From Thunnus maccoyii (Eukaryota > Chordata > Actinopteri > Scombriformes > Scombridae), in NCBI RefSeq assembly GCF_910596095.1, contig NC_056544.1, forward strand, positions 4,061,655 through 4,125,654: a stretch of 64,000 nucleotides of DNA, given 5' to 3'. Shown here in pieces: positions 12,201 through 27,100 of the stretch (positions within the stretch are counted from its first letter, which is position 1; each line of letters opens with the position of its first letter). The notes under the pieces were generated by a model. The model had not been told where the DNA came from. It did not search any database and saw only the letters and a list, made by a program, of their open reading frames with translations. Position numbers and translations under genes: made by a program.

Positions 12201-14771
12201 AATTAAATATAAAAGTATGTATTTTCCACGTTATTAAATTTTTATCGGTACATTTAAAGTGAAAGACAAAAAAACCCCAAAATAACACCTTTTCCCATAA
12301 CGACAGCAGCATGATGATGACGGGGTTTTTCCTTGCTCACAGTGAGGCAAAGGTGCCTCCTCAGCTGTGACCTATTGAACCGTGATTTATCCTTTAAATG
12401 GAAAATAAATTTAAACGTCACCAGTCCTGCCTACCCTGGCTGTGGCTTCGATGATCTTATATCTCTATGATGGAAAATAATTTTTTCACAGTGTTGTGCT
12501 TCATTACTAGATGTTTGCTGGAGCAATCATCCTATTAAAATTTTAAATAAATGGACTGAACTAATGAAACATGCACTAGAGTCCTCACTTTTCACAGAAA
12601 AGTCAATGACTATCTGACAGTACTGTCATTTATGATTATTTGTTTCTGATTAAGGCTGCAAGTAACAATTATTTTCTTCATCAAGCAGTTAATCATTTGG
12701 ATTTGATGTATAAACTGCCAGAAAATAGTTTAAAAAAAGTCTATCATAATTTCCTGAAACCCAAATTGAATTAATTAAATTTCTTGTTTTGCTTGTTTTG
12801 TCTCCAACCAACAGTCCAAATACATTCAGTTTACTATCAGAGAAGAAAACCAGCAAATATCAACATTTTAAGAAGTTGGAACCAGTGGATTTCTGACTTT
12901 TTTCTTTAAAAATGACTTCAATGATTAATAGATTGTCAGATTTGTCATAGTTATTATTAATGAGTAAACCAGTGCTTATAACATAGCCTGCGTCATTGTC
13001 AGCATCCGGTGAAGCACCACTTTATCTTAATTCTTGCTAGGTTGCACGGCACTCTTGACATGTATGTCCTGACGCACCTGTCACACATTCCCTGCATTTA
13101 TACTTCAGTGACAGTAAGTAGAAAGACAGAAATGATTAATTAGTGAGCTAATCTCTCTTCCACCCACTGTTATTTCACTAATGTACCATATGAGCACGGA
13201 AACACAACTGTCACGTGTTGAGCGACCAGGGCTAAACTAAGCTAAAGTCACAGACAGCCACTGAGCTCCATAGACTCTCTGTCTGCGTCTGACTGTCCCT
13301 CCCATAGCTGACGAAGACTGTAATAGGCTCCACTCTGCCTCTCACTCTGAGCGTCTGCTGAAAAGAAATCAACACAATTTTTTTTCCCTCGCTGGCTTTT
13401 TTTTTTTCCTTCTCAGCTCCTCTCTTTTGATAGTACTTTCTGTAGCTTGAGAGCTGTATTTGTGCTTTTAATAGCAGGAATGCATTAGCCGCTTAGCTAA
13501 ACATCTACAAATGACTAGTTTGTATTTTGCCTGGTTCGGTTTAGGGTGACATTTGTCAGTATATTTGCTACTAAAGTACTTAAGTGTTACTACTTCCTAG
13601 TGTGGGGTCTTTGTGTAAAATCACTGGCATCAAGCCTCAACATCAGCTATCAGAGTAAGACTGGGTAAGATGGTTTAAAGGTAGGGGCAGGTGTAGAGCT
13701 GCAACGATCAGTCGATTAATCAATTATTCAATTGAGAGAAAGTTAATCTGCAACTATCATAATTGATGATTTGTTCAAGTGGCTGTTGAAGCCAATGCCA
13801 AACATTAGATGGTTCCAGATTTGCTGTATTTCTTGTTCTTACATTCTAGTAAATGTCATCAGATCAGCATTTGTCTCTGTTTAATGAACTGGCTGTGCTC
13901 TACTTTGTTGTGGTGGTGTAAGGATGTCACGTACAGTAGCCACAATGTATCTCTATCGGCTGATGATCAGACGGTGTCAGGAATCATGAAGACGTGGTAG
14001 CAGCTTTTGTTCAGGATGAGTTGTAATAAGGTGTACAGTGGTAATGCAGGGCAACATTATAAACAGGTTTTTTAGGGTGTATACCAACAAATGTTGCTTG
14101 AAAAATGGTTGGAATGATTAATTGATTCTCAAAATATTTGCAGTTTCATCATTTCAGCTCTATTATTATTATTAGCATTTATTGTATTGTTATGAATAAA
14201 CCCTCTGTTAGTTGGCTGTAGCCTATATCATTGGATTTTATGCTATATAAGCTCATTGTGTGTCTTTATGTGTCAGATTGTGTTTTTTCATGCATGACTG
14301 TGTCTGTGTGATGCATGTGGAATATCAGGCCTTGTCAAAGGTAAATGGAGAAAGCTAATTTGACCGTGAGGTCAGCATGTCTGCTCTTCTCTTCCTCTCC
14401 TCTGTTTTGTCTGAAAAACAGCGTTTTCTCTCAGAGAGGAAGAATGAAGATCAGACTGACAGTCGAGACAGACAGATCCATTTCATCCATCTCCTCCCCA
14501 TTCCTGTCGTTGTTGTTATTTTTGGATACCTGTAAAGCATTAAAAATTCACTGTTAATTCCAGAGAGCCAACAGACAGTGTGTGTGTGTGTGTGTGTGTG
14601 TGTCTGTCATAGGCTACTTTCGGGGACAAATTTCAGACTAAAGAGCATTTAATTGGGGACGGCTTTTCCAATTGGGGACAAAGATTTTTGGGTCAGTGGT
14701 TAAGAGTTAGGGTAGGGCTCCAGAAAATGAATGTAAGTCTATGTAATGTCTCCAAAAGTGACCATGGTCTG

Positions 14772-14829
<58 letters not shown>

Positions 14830-14926
14830 CCATCACAACACTGTTTTGGCTTTCTGTTGACTCTGTAAACCTACACCTCATTTGCATAATACCCAACAGC
14901 TGGCGAATGGATAGGGCAGTTACACC

Positions 14927-14958
<32 letters not shown>

Positions 14959-17714
14959 AGAGAGTGAAGGGCTGTGTGCATGTGTACATGAGCCTGTGCT
15001 TTACTTCTGCCCACCTGTTCAAACGTTTTTCTACGTGTCTGTTTGACAACCAAGACAATAATTATGTATCCAGGATATCATGAATGATTTGAACATGGTA
15101 GAGCAGGGTTTATGGATTAGTCTTTGTTTGGTAAAGTTTGACTAGCACTGAGTATTGAAGCTGATACTTTTGTTTTTTGATTTGAAGCTGTTGATGCCGG
15201 TGGCAGTATCCAATACCTGTAATTTCAGTAATGCTTGATTGATGATTAACTAAATAATTTGAGAAATCAAATGAAAATATTTTGCAGTCCTTAATATGAC
15301 AGTTTTTATGGTGAAAGACCTCTGCCATGAAAGATGTTTTCAGTAAATATGGGTCTGAATGAACATGTGATCTGTGTTCACTTTATCTGAACTGCAGTGT
15401 GTATCAAAGCACTACACCTCATATTTAGGATGTAGAACATTTAACCATGCGTCTGCATTTTTACTTAAAAAAAGCCACGTCTCCTTTACTTTCTGCTTAC
15501 ATGCTTTGTCATTCTGTCGAAAGCAGACATTGATGACAGAGAGTAATATGCAGAAGTAATGTGGCTGGAAATTTTAATGTGAAAATATACAGACTGACCA
15601 GCCACAGTAATGTGGTTCAGTATATTTTCGGGGGAAGGGAAACTCAGCAATACATTGCCTTCAAGTGGAGTCTTCATTTGGAAGAAGAACCCCCCCCAAA
15701 AATCAAAAAGATAATGATTGACTAAATTGACTGTTTATAATATAAACAGAGAAAAGAAAAGAAGCTTAATAATATCAGCAGCAGCAGTAGTCACATACAG
15801 TGAATATGTGATATGGTGATATAAGCAGCTGTCCAGTGGTCACATACAGTATAACAGACAGTGACATAAAAACCTTTGTTCTGTTGTGTAGGATAAACAC
15901 AAGCTAATGGAGGAAGGAAGAGAGAAAGCGCCCCACAGTAGCAGGAAGTGTAGACAAGCTAAGGGAGGGAAATAAGGAAGTAAAAGGCAGAAAAACGAGC
16001 TGTATCACAGTTTAATGCTGCATACAAATGCAATACTGACACAGTATGTACTGTACTATAACACATAAATAAATACTTCCTGGATGGTTTGTGCAGTCAC
16101 AACAAAAGAAATCAGTCATTCCTTGTCTTGTATGTATGCTGTATATGCTATATAGATAACTATAGATCATTGTCACAGTGCACTAGGTCCCAAGACTATT
16201 TAGTCCTCGAAAATCATCATGTTAGTACTGAGATTGGGAAGCTGATTTTTAAATACTATGCTCCAAACAAGTGGAACAATCTGCAGGAGCTTGTAAAATT
16301 AGACAAGCTAATCCCTTTTAATCAATTTAAATCCCTTTTGACTGACATAGAGCAGTGTGAATACACATGTTTTTGAACTGATGTTGTCCCTTATGTTTGT
16401 TTGTTGTATAATCTGTTGATACTGTAATTTTGTATTGTTTTTATATGTACTTTTATTAATATGTCTATTGTTCTGATATATGATTTGTTGTTAATGTATA
16501 CTGTAACTTTTGTGTGCTTTTGTATGTAATGTAATCAGAGCGTCCTTGTAAAAGAGAGCTTGCTCTCAATGGCCCTCTCTGTTTAAATAAAGGTTAGTGT
16601 TATATAATATACTGTATATGCTGAGGGCACCTATAGCTTCTCAACAAGTCCTCACAGGCTCGGCACCACTGAACTCGCAATCTCAAACTGTAGCTTTACT
16701 TTAAATGCTGATGTCTACAGGCACCTTCTAGAGCACTGGTTCTCAAAGTAGGGTCCAGGGACCCCCAAGGGTCCTTTATGGGGTCCCCAGCAAAAAGGGG
16801 AATCATTTATTTTCACTATAATTCCATCCATAAGTTACACAATGAAAGAATGTATGACTAGTTTGGTCATGGGTTTCATACACTTTCTGTAATAAAACAT
16901 ATAAAAGTAAAAATCTTGTAAATCTTGTAAAAATCTAGGTTGTGTCAGTTTAGGGGTCCTTGGCATGAAAAGGTTTGAGAACAGCTGCTCTAGAGAAAAG
17001 AGAATAGGAGAGTAAAGAGACTGAGTAAAGAGACTCAGAGTTACCAATATAAAACACCAGGCCGATGTGAAATTAGCAGTCATTTATTGTGGAGACCCTG
17101 GGTGATTTTATTCTGAGTGGATTCTCTCTGTGGTGTCAGATGTTAGCTCTTCATGAAACTTTTGGGGGGAGTATTAGATTAATCATTTGTGGTTGTGGTT
17201 TCAATCATTTGCCAGACAGTAACTTTTACAGTTAACTCGTCCAGGTCTCACTAGTAAAAGAGATACTTCCTGGTTAAATAAAAGTTAAATAAAGTGATCT
17301 CAGCCTGTGATTTATACACCAATGTGAAGGCAATTTAAGTGTTATTAAAAATGTGCTAACATTTAAAGCAGTTAAGACAGTTTGTGGGAAACATGGCCCA
17401 GACATTTTACATTCACTTCTCACTCAGCCAACTAGCTGGATTTTTAACGTCTGGAGGAGATGGCAAGTTGATAGAGGACAAATCATACATACTGGCTGCT
17501 GCCCAGTAATCTTTCACCTCCATCTCCACTTATTGTCTCCTTGCTTGATGTTCTGTGTTTGCTGTGTTTGATTAGAGTTTGTTGACATAGTTGCTCTTGC
17601 TTTTTTGTTCTCTCCAGTTGGAAGGGGACACCATGTTCCTGGGTATGCCAGAAGCAGGCCTTGACTTTGCTTCAACCAATCAGGTTAGTGTTTATGTGTG
17701 TATTGCTTTGTTCA

Positions 17715-17787
<73 letters not shown>

Positions 17788-18017
17788 GTGCGTGTGTGTG
17801 CGTGCGTGCGTGCGTGCGCATTTTTGTTACCTCATTGGGACCTTTTCTGGTATAAACACTGACCTTGTCTGGACCAGTAGTCCTCATGGGGACCAAAGCC
17901 CGGTCCTAATGAGGCAAAAAAAGGCTAGAGTTAGGGGTTAGGGGTTAGGGTTTGGGTTAGGCTGTCCACAATGAATGGAAGTCAATGTAATGTTCTAACA
18001 GGGATAGCTGTGCAAAT

Positions 18018-18076
<59 letters not shown>

Positions 18077-21000
18077 ACAGAGTGGGTGAGCCCAATATGA
18101 AGTTGTTTCTCATCTATTTCCTCATTTCTAATTGCAGCGAGTTGTTTTCTAAATGGAACAAATTATGTGTGAAGGTGTTAGACCATTTCAGCTACTGAAC
18201 TGGATGTTCTGTATCTTGTCGAAACACCCCTTAAATGTGTAGCCACTAACGTGTAAATGTGAAATGTGTCAGGTGTGCACAAAGTCACAAATGAGTGGCT
18301 TAATTTGCTGGCAATAATTAAATTGGTTCACATGCATGTCAAATCCACACACACACAAACACACACACAAACACACACACACAATTTTGGCTTGTGTATT
18401 TCTCATACTGTCTGCTTGCTGTTACCATCAAGTAAGTGTAAAGGAAAAATATTTAATATTTATTAAATAATGTGTGGCAGTTTGATTCTTCAGAAGGGAG
18501 CAGGAAATGTTTTCAGCTTGTAAATAAAGACACATTAAACTTGATCTCTGAGATTGAAATAAACAACAATCTACTGTGATTTTACTATTACAGCCATTAT
18601 TGGACTTGACAGCTGTGTTTTCTGGTTTTCTGAAGAAATACTCTGATGAACAGTCCTGTTATTTAACCACAATATGCACTGCAAAGTATCAATAGAGAGG
18701 AGCCAAACTGCTGCCATTATGCCCATGTTGAGATGAATTTACAGCTGGTTTTGTTGAAGCTCTCTTTAAGATGATTTGATCATGCCCCACTGTGTCTTTC
18801 AGCTCACCGTTAGCTATTTCAGTCTTTACTCTTATTTTCAGTCACCTCAAACTAACTTTTTCTCCAATCCTGTTCCACGAATCAATATCACTTACCTGCA
18901 CTCAACCTGAGGCACATAAAGCATTACAATGATTTTCTATCTCTTAAGTTTCTCTTTTCTTACACAAATAGAGAACTGATGCAGTACTGTGTAGGATTAT
19001 TGAGCACTATGTGTGGATTGCCACAAGGGGGTTACTAATAAAATACAAGTCTGGCTTTAAAAGTAGTTTCTTTATTTAGGATGTTTGCATAAAATTAGTT
19101 TGCTCAAACTAATACTATGCTTTCAATATATTCACTGTTATTTGCCTTTTAAAGCCTTGGAAAATGGCAATAATCAAGGGTCAAATGATATCAGTGTTTC
19201 ACTGATTGAATCTTTCATTGTTTGTTATGACACGTTATAGATTAATCGAGAAAATAATCGACAGATTAATCGTTAATGAAAATAACTGTAAAGTTGCAGC
19301 CCAATTGGTGTCCATTCTTGGCCATTTATTATGCTGTGAGCCCTGGTCAGTGTGAATATCTCTTGAATGAAACTGCAGCAAAGTGTAAAGGAACATTTTC
19401 ACTAATTGTTTTCTGCTTAAGTCGTAGAACATGAACAGTAAGCTGTTTTTTCAACATTGAAAATCTACAGTGGCTAAAAAAACTTATTGAAAATGGATTT
19501 TTATCAAAATTAGAAAATTGGGTGAATTTTTGCTCTGCATGGCAACTGAACACTATGGTGAATATACATGTCTAATGATGAATGGTCACCCTCGCTCAGA
19601 GTTGGGCTGCAAGTAGTGATAATATTCATTGTTGATTATATTCTAAATTCAATAATATAATCAAATTGTAAAAAAAAAAAACAGACATTCAATTGTGAAA
19701 ACTGTCGCTGTCTGCCTCGTGAGTTCTCACGTGGGCCTGGGTCGCTGCACTGAACGCACTGCATGACGGACAGGAGTCACACAATGTCACTTCCATTGAT
19801 TGAAAATGAAATGTAGGTCAAGATGAAACGAGCGAATAATTCAACAACTATGTGGTAATGACGGCAGGGTTCACAACCCAGTTTGGTTGCAGAGTGAGCG
19901 ATTTGCACTCTGAGCAATCTGAAAAGCTCTGTTTGGAAATACTTTGGATTTTGGTGAACAGTTATGAATGTTATCTAACCTGTATAAAAATCATCAATCC
20001 GTGAGAAATCATTTATCTGATCTGGCTCTGAGAGACGGTGTGTTTTCAGTTCTCTCTCTGGCACCAACCACGGCACAGAGAGACAGAGAGAGAGATTGTT
20101 AAAATGAAGTTTTACGGTATAGGACATTATTTTATAGTAATAATAGTAGTTCCGTCTCTCGTTGTACTGCTTTGCCTGCTTATGGACATGATGTGCAAAA
20201 ATAGATATGCAAACAGTTTGAACCTATATGTTTTTTTTTTAGAGGGAATAATTGAACACCATTTTTGGCCAATTTTGACAGCCCTATTATCCATTCATCT
20301 CTTCATCTATTTTTTTTAATTTAATAGTTAATTATTCAATTTGTAATGGTAAATAAAACAGTGAAAAATGTTCATCACAATTTCCCAAGTTGACATCTTC
20401 AAAAAGCTTTTGATTGTGCAACCAACAGTCCAATTCCCGAAGACATTCAATTTATAATGAGATGTTGTGATGAAATGTTATATAAATATATATATATTAA
20501 ATCAATGTATTAATAATTCTCTGACAGTGTGCAAACAAAGTGATTAGACGATTAATTGAGAAAATAATGAGCAACTTAATAGGTAATCAAAATAGTTCTG
20601 TAGTGGAATCACACTGATCATTTTAATTAAAGATTTCCTTGAAAGTGTCCAGTGTCCTAAATTAGTGCTGATTAAGGCTCCGGCCCCCTTAGACGCTAAA
20701 CAGGACAAGACATTTAGAGAATGGATGTATGATAAATGAACGGAGATTTCCTCTAGATAACATTGCATTCATTGCATAAAATGAGTTCTAGGTTAAAGGA
20801 TAGGTGATGGTGTATGTACAGCTGTCCTGTTATGTCACTGCAGTGCGGTGACCAACATAGTACAGATCAGCTGTTATTAGATTACTTAGCAACAGCCCTG
20901 GGACAGCGCTATGCAGCAAACAGTTTGTATATGACTGAGGGTGTAACTGCAGTCAGTATGTACTTTCCAGAAGCCAAGTCAAGCCTCTAGAGCAGTGATT

Positions 21001-24000
21001 CATAAAGTGGGTGCTGTGAGATTAATCATATCACTGCTCATTTATCGTGTGTTTTTAATAATGTTTCACCACAGAAAAAATTCAGCAGAGTAAACAAGCA
21101 ATAAATATCAAAATCGCCATATTAAAAACTCTTTAACATGCAGGTAGTTGCAGCTGATATGACAACTCACTGTTGCTGGTTGTCTTAGTAACACAACAAG
21201 CTTTCCGGCTCAGGAGTTTTGCAGGAGATCAGCAGTCAGAAAAAAAGTGAGCATCAGAGCAGCGATGGAAAGATTTGAGACGGTAAACAGAGCTCAAAGA
21301 AATGCTGAAACATGTCAGCTCTCAACACAGAGACGACTGAATCCGAGCCGACTGACCGAAACATGACTCGGCTAACGGCTCGACAGGTTTTAGCTGCTTG
21401 TGGAAGACGCACATCCGTCCTTGCGCATTCACTGTGTTATAACAGTGTGATGTGGCTCAATCGAAAATAAGACGAGAGACTTCCTGTCAGTGGAGTCAGA
21501 TCTGCAGGTTGTTCTATCTTCACATCAACACTCACACATATCCCATTGAAATGCCCCGAACCTTTTTTGGGTTTTGTTTGTTTGTTTTTCCTCGTAGGCC
21601 TTCATCATAAATATAAGCTCATGTTAATTAAAGAAAATGAAAAATACATTAAAATATTAACATGTATTCATTGTATTCAACTGTATTCACTCTTCATTTT
21701 AAGTCAAATTATTTATCTGTAAGTCTTCACAGCACCTGTTGGTTTTTATTCTAAGTGATTGAGAATGAGCCTATATTATTTAACTTTATATTTATATAAT
21801 ATAACATAATATCATATGACATTATTAAAACCGACTAGCTTCTGTGTACATATAGGCTATGCAAGTTTTATTAGGGGTTAGGTGGCTCAGGGTGCCATGG
21901 CGAAAAATATCCTTTGAAGGGCCGCCGCGGTCTAAAAAAGTTTGGGAACCACTGGTCTAGAGAGTATGATGTGTGTTTGTTAGCACAGAATTATCTCACT
22001 ACCAAGAAAAGCCCATATTAATAAGAAACACCACTAGACATACATTATTCATAGAGTACAATATAGAGAATATTGTGTGGTATAGGAGTCTATGATTTGA
22101 TGTTTTATTCATAGTGTTGTGCCATAAGAAGATGGGGAGTGGTGTGTGGAATAAAAATTTATGGCTTTATTATTGAAGTACCATTGCTTCTTTAAAGTCA
22201 TAGGTCGTTGTGATGAATGTGACCAATTTCAATCCAGTCTGACCCTCATCCTTGTCATTTTTTGAATTGTTAATGGAGCAGCAGTGTGATGTTACTACAT
22301 TAAGCTGAAAGAGGGAGATAGACAGAGAGTGTTGAGAGGGGAAGTACCATTTTTAAAGGCAGAATGAAACAATACCTGTACTGTGTCCTGTAGATTTGTA
22401 GTTTAGAAGCCTGAAAAAACAGTTTCACACATTCAGCCACGTCATACATCATGTTCACGCAGGAAGTCAACTTTGGTCTGCTCTGACAGATCATTTTTCC
22501 TTTATGGTTAGAGAGTGTGGCTCTCTGGTAAAAATATGAAAATACTGTAAGATTCTATCTTTAACACACACTGTGACAAAGGTCCCGACTGAGAGTTTGC
22601 CTCTTAAAAACCAAGGATTGCGTGACAAAAGGGAATGAGACTTCCTTGCCCAATCGTGTTGCATTTGAACAAGGCACTGAACTACCGACTGCTCCTAAGC
22701 TGTACTGACATTGTACGATATTTATTAATTTTGTATGTACCTTACCTCACACTACACCCACAGCCCAAACTTGCAACTTTTTTCCAATAAAATTGTATTA
22801 AAGCAAGAAAAAAGAGAAAGGTAGCATTAAAGAGAATTCCTATTTTGAACGGAAAGCAAGAGTCACCAATGCTAGCCTCTGTGAGTCTGTGCCTAAACAC
22901 AGCAGTGCTTTCAGCTAAATGCTAACCTCAGCATGCTACCATGCTTAGAATGACAACGCTAACATGCTAATGTTAGGCAAGTGTAATGTTCACCATCAGT
23001 TTAGCCTGTTAGCATGTTAACATTTGCTAATTAGCATTAAAACACAAGTACAGCTGAGGGGAATGTCATTACAGGTATTTGATCATTAAACAAATTGTCG
23101 GACAAGTTAAGTTTTTGACCTGATGATGCGGCTAGAATAGAATACATGAATGTGTGTACACAGGGAGTTACAAGCAGGACTTTTTCTTGGCTGAGTGTAG
23201 TGACTTCTCTGCGCCTCGGCTGCTTGCCTGGACAGAACTAGGCTAGCTGTGTCCCCCTGTCTTTATGCTAAGCTAATCTAACAAGCTGCTGGCTCCCGCT
23301 TAATATTTAACAGATACGAGAGTGATATAAGCCTTTCTCACAGCAGACATTTTGACTTGTCGTGGCAGGAAAAGCACAGGTGAATCTGATAACATTAACA
23401 ATGGCTCAGTTCCATTCAAGTGTCTAGGCAGCACCATACCAGGGTCATGAATTTCCAAAAACTAAATGTGAATAGGCGTTGCGCACTATATTGAACTATC
23501 CCATTAATCAATACAGTGTCTGCCTGACTTTATAGAGCTGCTCAGTGGTTACCATGCACACATTATGGTTGAACTTGTGCTTACTTACTTGTTGTACTCA
23601 CCAGGTGTGACTGAATAGAAATCAATGAATGTGCAGCATGGCGGTGTTAGAAAAGAACATGGTGATCACCACACTTTCCCCAGCTTGATAAAAGCAGAAA
23701 ACATACACGAAAACAAAACATAAAGTGCTCAAACTAATTAGTCTGTATGTAGCAGTGTGTTAATGTGTGAATGATGTTTTTATGAGTTTGTCTGTCTTCC
23801 TTCATAGCAGCTGCACAGCACTCGATGTAACCTTTTCTTATCAGGGATTAGCTGCAGAGGGAACGAACAAGCAATTTATTTACAGCCTCCCTCTCTCTCC
23901 CTTTCTGTAAATAGCTCTCCGACTCTCTTGCTTCATTTCTCTCTCTTTCTGTCAACTCAGTTCAGTTGTAACTGTGTTTCAGTGGTATAAAAGTAAAAGC

Positions 24001-24112
24001 AATATTACCCAGCCATAAAGATAAAACATCACTTTGACCCGTGTGTGGGACGCTGTATGTGTGTCTCAATGTGTGAGCGAGGGCTTGTAGGAACAATCTA
24101 TCTCTCTCTCTA

Positions 24113-24143
<31 letters not shown>

Positions 24144-27100
24144 TTGTCCTTGCTCCTCCTCATGACCTTTTCATTTGACCTCTGACCTTCTCCTAGCCTC
24201 TGGGCCCATTTCAACCTTTTGTTTGTCTCTGTGATTCTTCCCACAGTTTCGTGTGCCACAGCCCCCTCACCCTCTCAGCAAGGTGACGCCTCACAACCCA
24301 CCCTCGCAGCACTGGAGGAGGGACACACACATGGCCGACACACACCGTCTGCCTTGGGTGAATACACACACACACACACACACACACACTGCCAACACCA
24401 CAGCTCTTCCAGGTGATTCAAAAACCTATCACACTTAAACACTGAGGTACAGCAAAATCTTGACAATGACAAATTTATAGGAGTGCAAATCAAAGTTATC
24501 CTTCACATGGAAGATGTGCTGTGCTGCTTGATTGTTGTATCCTTCAAACACATGCATACACAGCTCCTCTCACACTTCAGAGCACTGGAGTCCATAGCAA
24601 ATCGACCAAATACGTGTAGTAAGGAATTCTGTTTAAATGTTGCATGAATTACATTTTGCTGGTAGCAGTGCCTTTGACCTTGACCTAAAGTTTCCCTCTT
24701 TTTTATGCACTTCACACTCAGAATCCCAACATCTACATGAAGCCTAGAAATTAATTTCACGTACTTCTTTAAGAAGTGGGTTTTGCTTTCGATTTATCTG
24801 CGTTTATTGTAGGATTTCAAATGATTCCTTCTAAACACTCATCAACACCGGTAACATCACACAGTTATAGTTTCTTCACCTTCACCTACTGCTTGTAGAT
24901 CTCTCACGAATGCAGTTGGGAAAATTCTGATAATTCAGTGAATTAAATATCAACTTTGTGAGTGGGCGATATGTGGGGGCACGAAAACGATTAGAGGGAA
25001 TGTCCCAATTCTCCTTAACCCTTAACGTAGCTTCTTTTGCCCTTTTCTCATGCACTTTAATACACAAAAAACATGTTTAAAAGGTAAAGATAAGGTAAAG
25101 GGAACTTTGAGGGCTAATCAGTGTTAATAACCAATTTAAAATAATGTCTGTTTCCTAGAAGAGGAACCATGCTGACAAAGCCAGAGGGGAAATGTGAATC
25201 ACCATTGAAGCCGCACATTTTTACATGTAGACAGACATCACTGTAAGATATTCACATCATCAGATCCACAACTGTGTGGATACTCTGCAGTAATGTGTAG
25301 TAACTCAATATAACAGACACAGATGGAGGAGCATACAGCTCGCAGAGAAATTGGCCCAAATTTCTCAAAGTACCTTATTATATTATACACCTAAATATAC
25401 ACCTAAAGCAAAATTCCAGATGCAGGTCAAAAATTATATAGATTTGCCCAGAAAATTTGAATATATTAGCTATCTTCATGACAAGTTGATATTTACAGAT
25501 TCTTAGTAATTATCCACATAAATGTTTCCAGAAAATGCACCAGTTCATGACGGATGCACTGACTTACAGATGAATTTTAACACTATTCTGATCTAATTTA
25601 AGAACCATTAGATACAGTCACATATCAGTAATCTAGCTTTAGTAGAGGCATTTAATGTTGACGAAACACAGCAGTTGTATGCGCTTTTCGATATCGTATG
25701 AAACGGTCATGAACATGGAGTTGTGAGAAGTGTGTTTGTAATGTGAACACAACATGTGTGAAAGGACTTAATCCTGACTACATTAGTCTTTCTAGAAGCT
25801 CCCAGCGCGCAGGGAACAGGCTATTGTACTGGCTTGAATGGAAGAAGAGAGAGAGAGAGAGAGAGAGGCAGAGGAGTAATTTATGCAGAACTTGAAGAAA
25901 TGATAGAGAGAGTAGGAGAGGGAGGGAGGGAGGGAGAGAGAGGCAGACAGACAACAGACAGGCAGCATAATTTATGCAGAGCTCTGAGCTCCAACAGGAC
26001 ACTGTGGAAGACTCAGAAACACAGTTGGACTTGTTGGTTTGTCTGGACCTTAATATACACAGCAGTGTCGGGTACACATCACAACACAACACTTCCAGGC
26101 TCGAAAAAAGCACATGTATAGGAGAAAATGCTCAAACATGTGAGGATTAACTTTTCAAGACCTGATGGATGACTATAACCACAGATTTAGGACAGATAGA
26201 GATCTGACCATTAAAACCACTGACCCAGAGAACTTTACAGAGTGTCTGTGTAATCTACAATATTAAACACATACCCATGATGCAATTGTATGTGGTCTTG
26301 TAACCCTGATTATGACAGTTGAAATTCACTACATTATGTATAGAGTATTTATATAAGAAGCTCCATAAATAAGTTGCAAGAACCTCGTCGCAGTTGCATC
26401 AGAAATACTCTGGACGAGGGCAACAGTAGAAATGCAGTGTTACAGTCCTTTAATTAGAGGCTGAAGTTGCCCAATAGGTGTCTGTTGTTGATCCCTCTTA
26501 ATTTTAATTGATATTGTACAAAGTTCTTTATGATTGTGATTCATTGTAGGATTATGCATACTCAGAGGGTAACACTGGTTTTGGTCTTTTTGTGGGATTT
26601 GTTGACAATAAGGAAAATACTGATAACACTACCCTGTCTGTGGCACTCAGCCCCAAGCTCATTTCTTCCTACTGAAGATATAAATCTTAACAAATGGGTC
26701 ACGAATCATTTTTAAAATAGGCTTAGTGATTTCCTATAACAGCTGGACACTGTCATTTTTAACAAACATTACTCAAAAATGGAGGATATAGCGGAAATAG
26801 GACTATTTTCAGCTGCGGATGAATCCACATTTGCTGTTGTAGTGAGTATTTCTAGCAGCAGGACAGTGTGTGTAGGACTGAGTCAAAATAAACTATACTG
26901 TCTATGTTCATGGTAAAGAAGGAACATGTCACTCAGTGCAACAGTGTGACTCATTGATGTGTTTTTAATAGGTTTTGGATAAAAACGGAGCTGTATGACA
27001 CAGAGGAATAAGATCTATCAGACTTTGATACACACACAATACTTGTTAGAAGATCAATGTATTTGTGGCCAACAAAATTCCCAGTTTGCCCTTGTCAGGT

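Larger units (their letters stand above)
1932..17617 (+). other. tox: tox intron 1
   Basis: 15.7 kb with no coding exon recognised. It holds simple repeats, a TIR element at 7669-8352, several old repeat copies, an L2-like LINE tail and a hAT-type element, listed separately. The long stretches 2340-4120, 4620-6280, 9280-11910, 12130-12650 and 14960-16080 show nothing I can name. Confidence 0.7.

Noticed and set aside
14688..15083. Open frames of 121 and 131 codons over 14688-15083 on both strands
   Set aside because: They consist largely of CV or TH repeats from TG/CA microsatellites and the TG-flanked element; no splice or protein signal supports them. The same applies to frames at 4032-4534, 9024-9365, 17591-17941, 45023-45409 and 45415-45705.
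17930..17960. TTAGGG-like run suggesting an interstitial telomere
   Set aside because: Only about four imperfect units, placed inside a dispersed TG-flanked element whose other copy has a similar but shorter block. A telomere relic is unnecessary.
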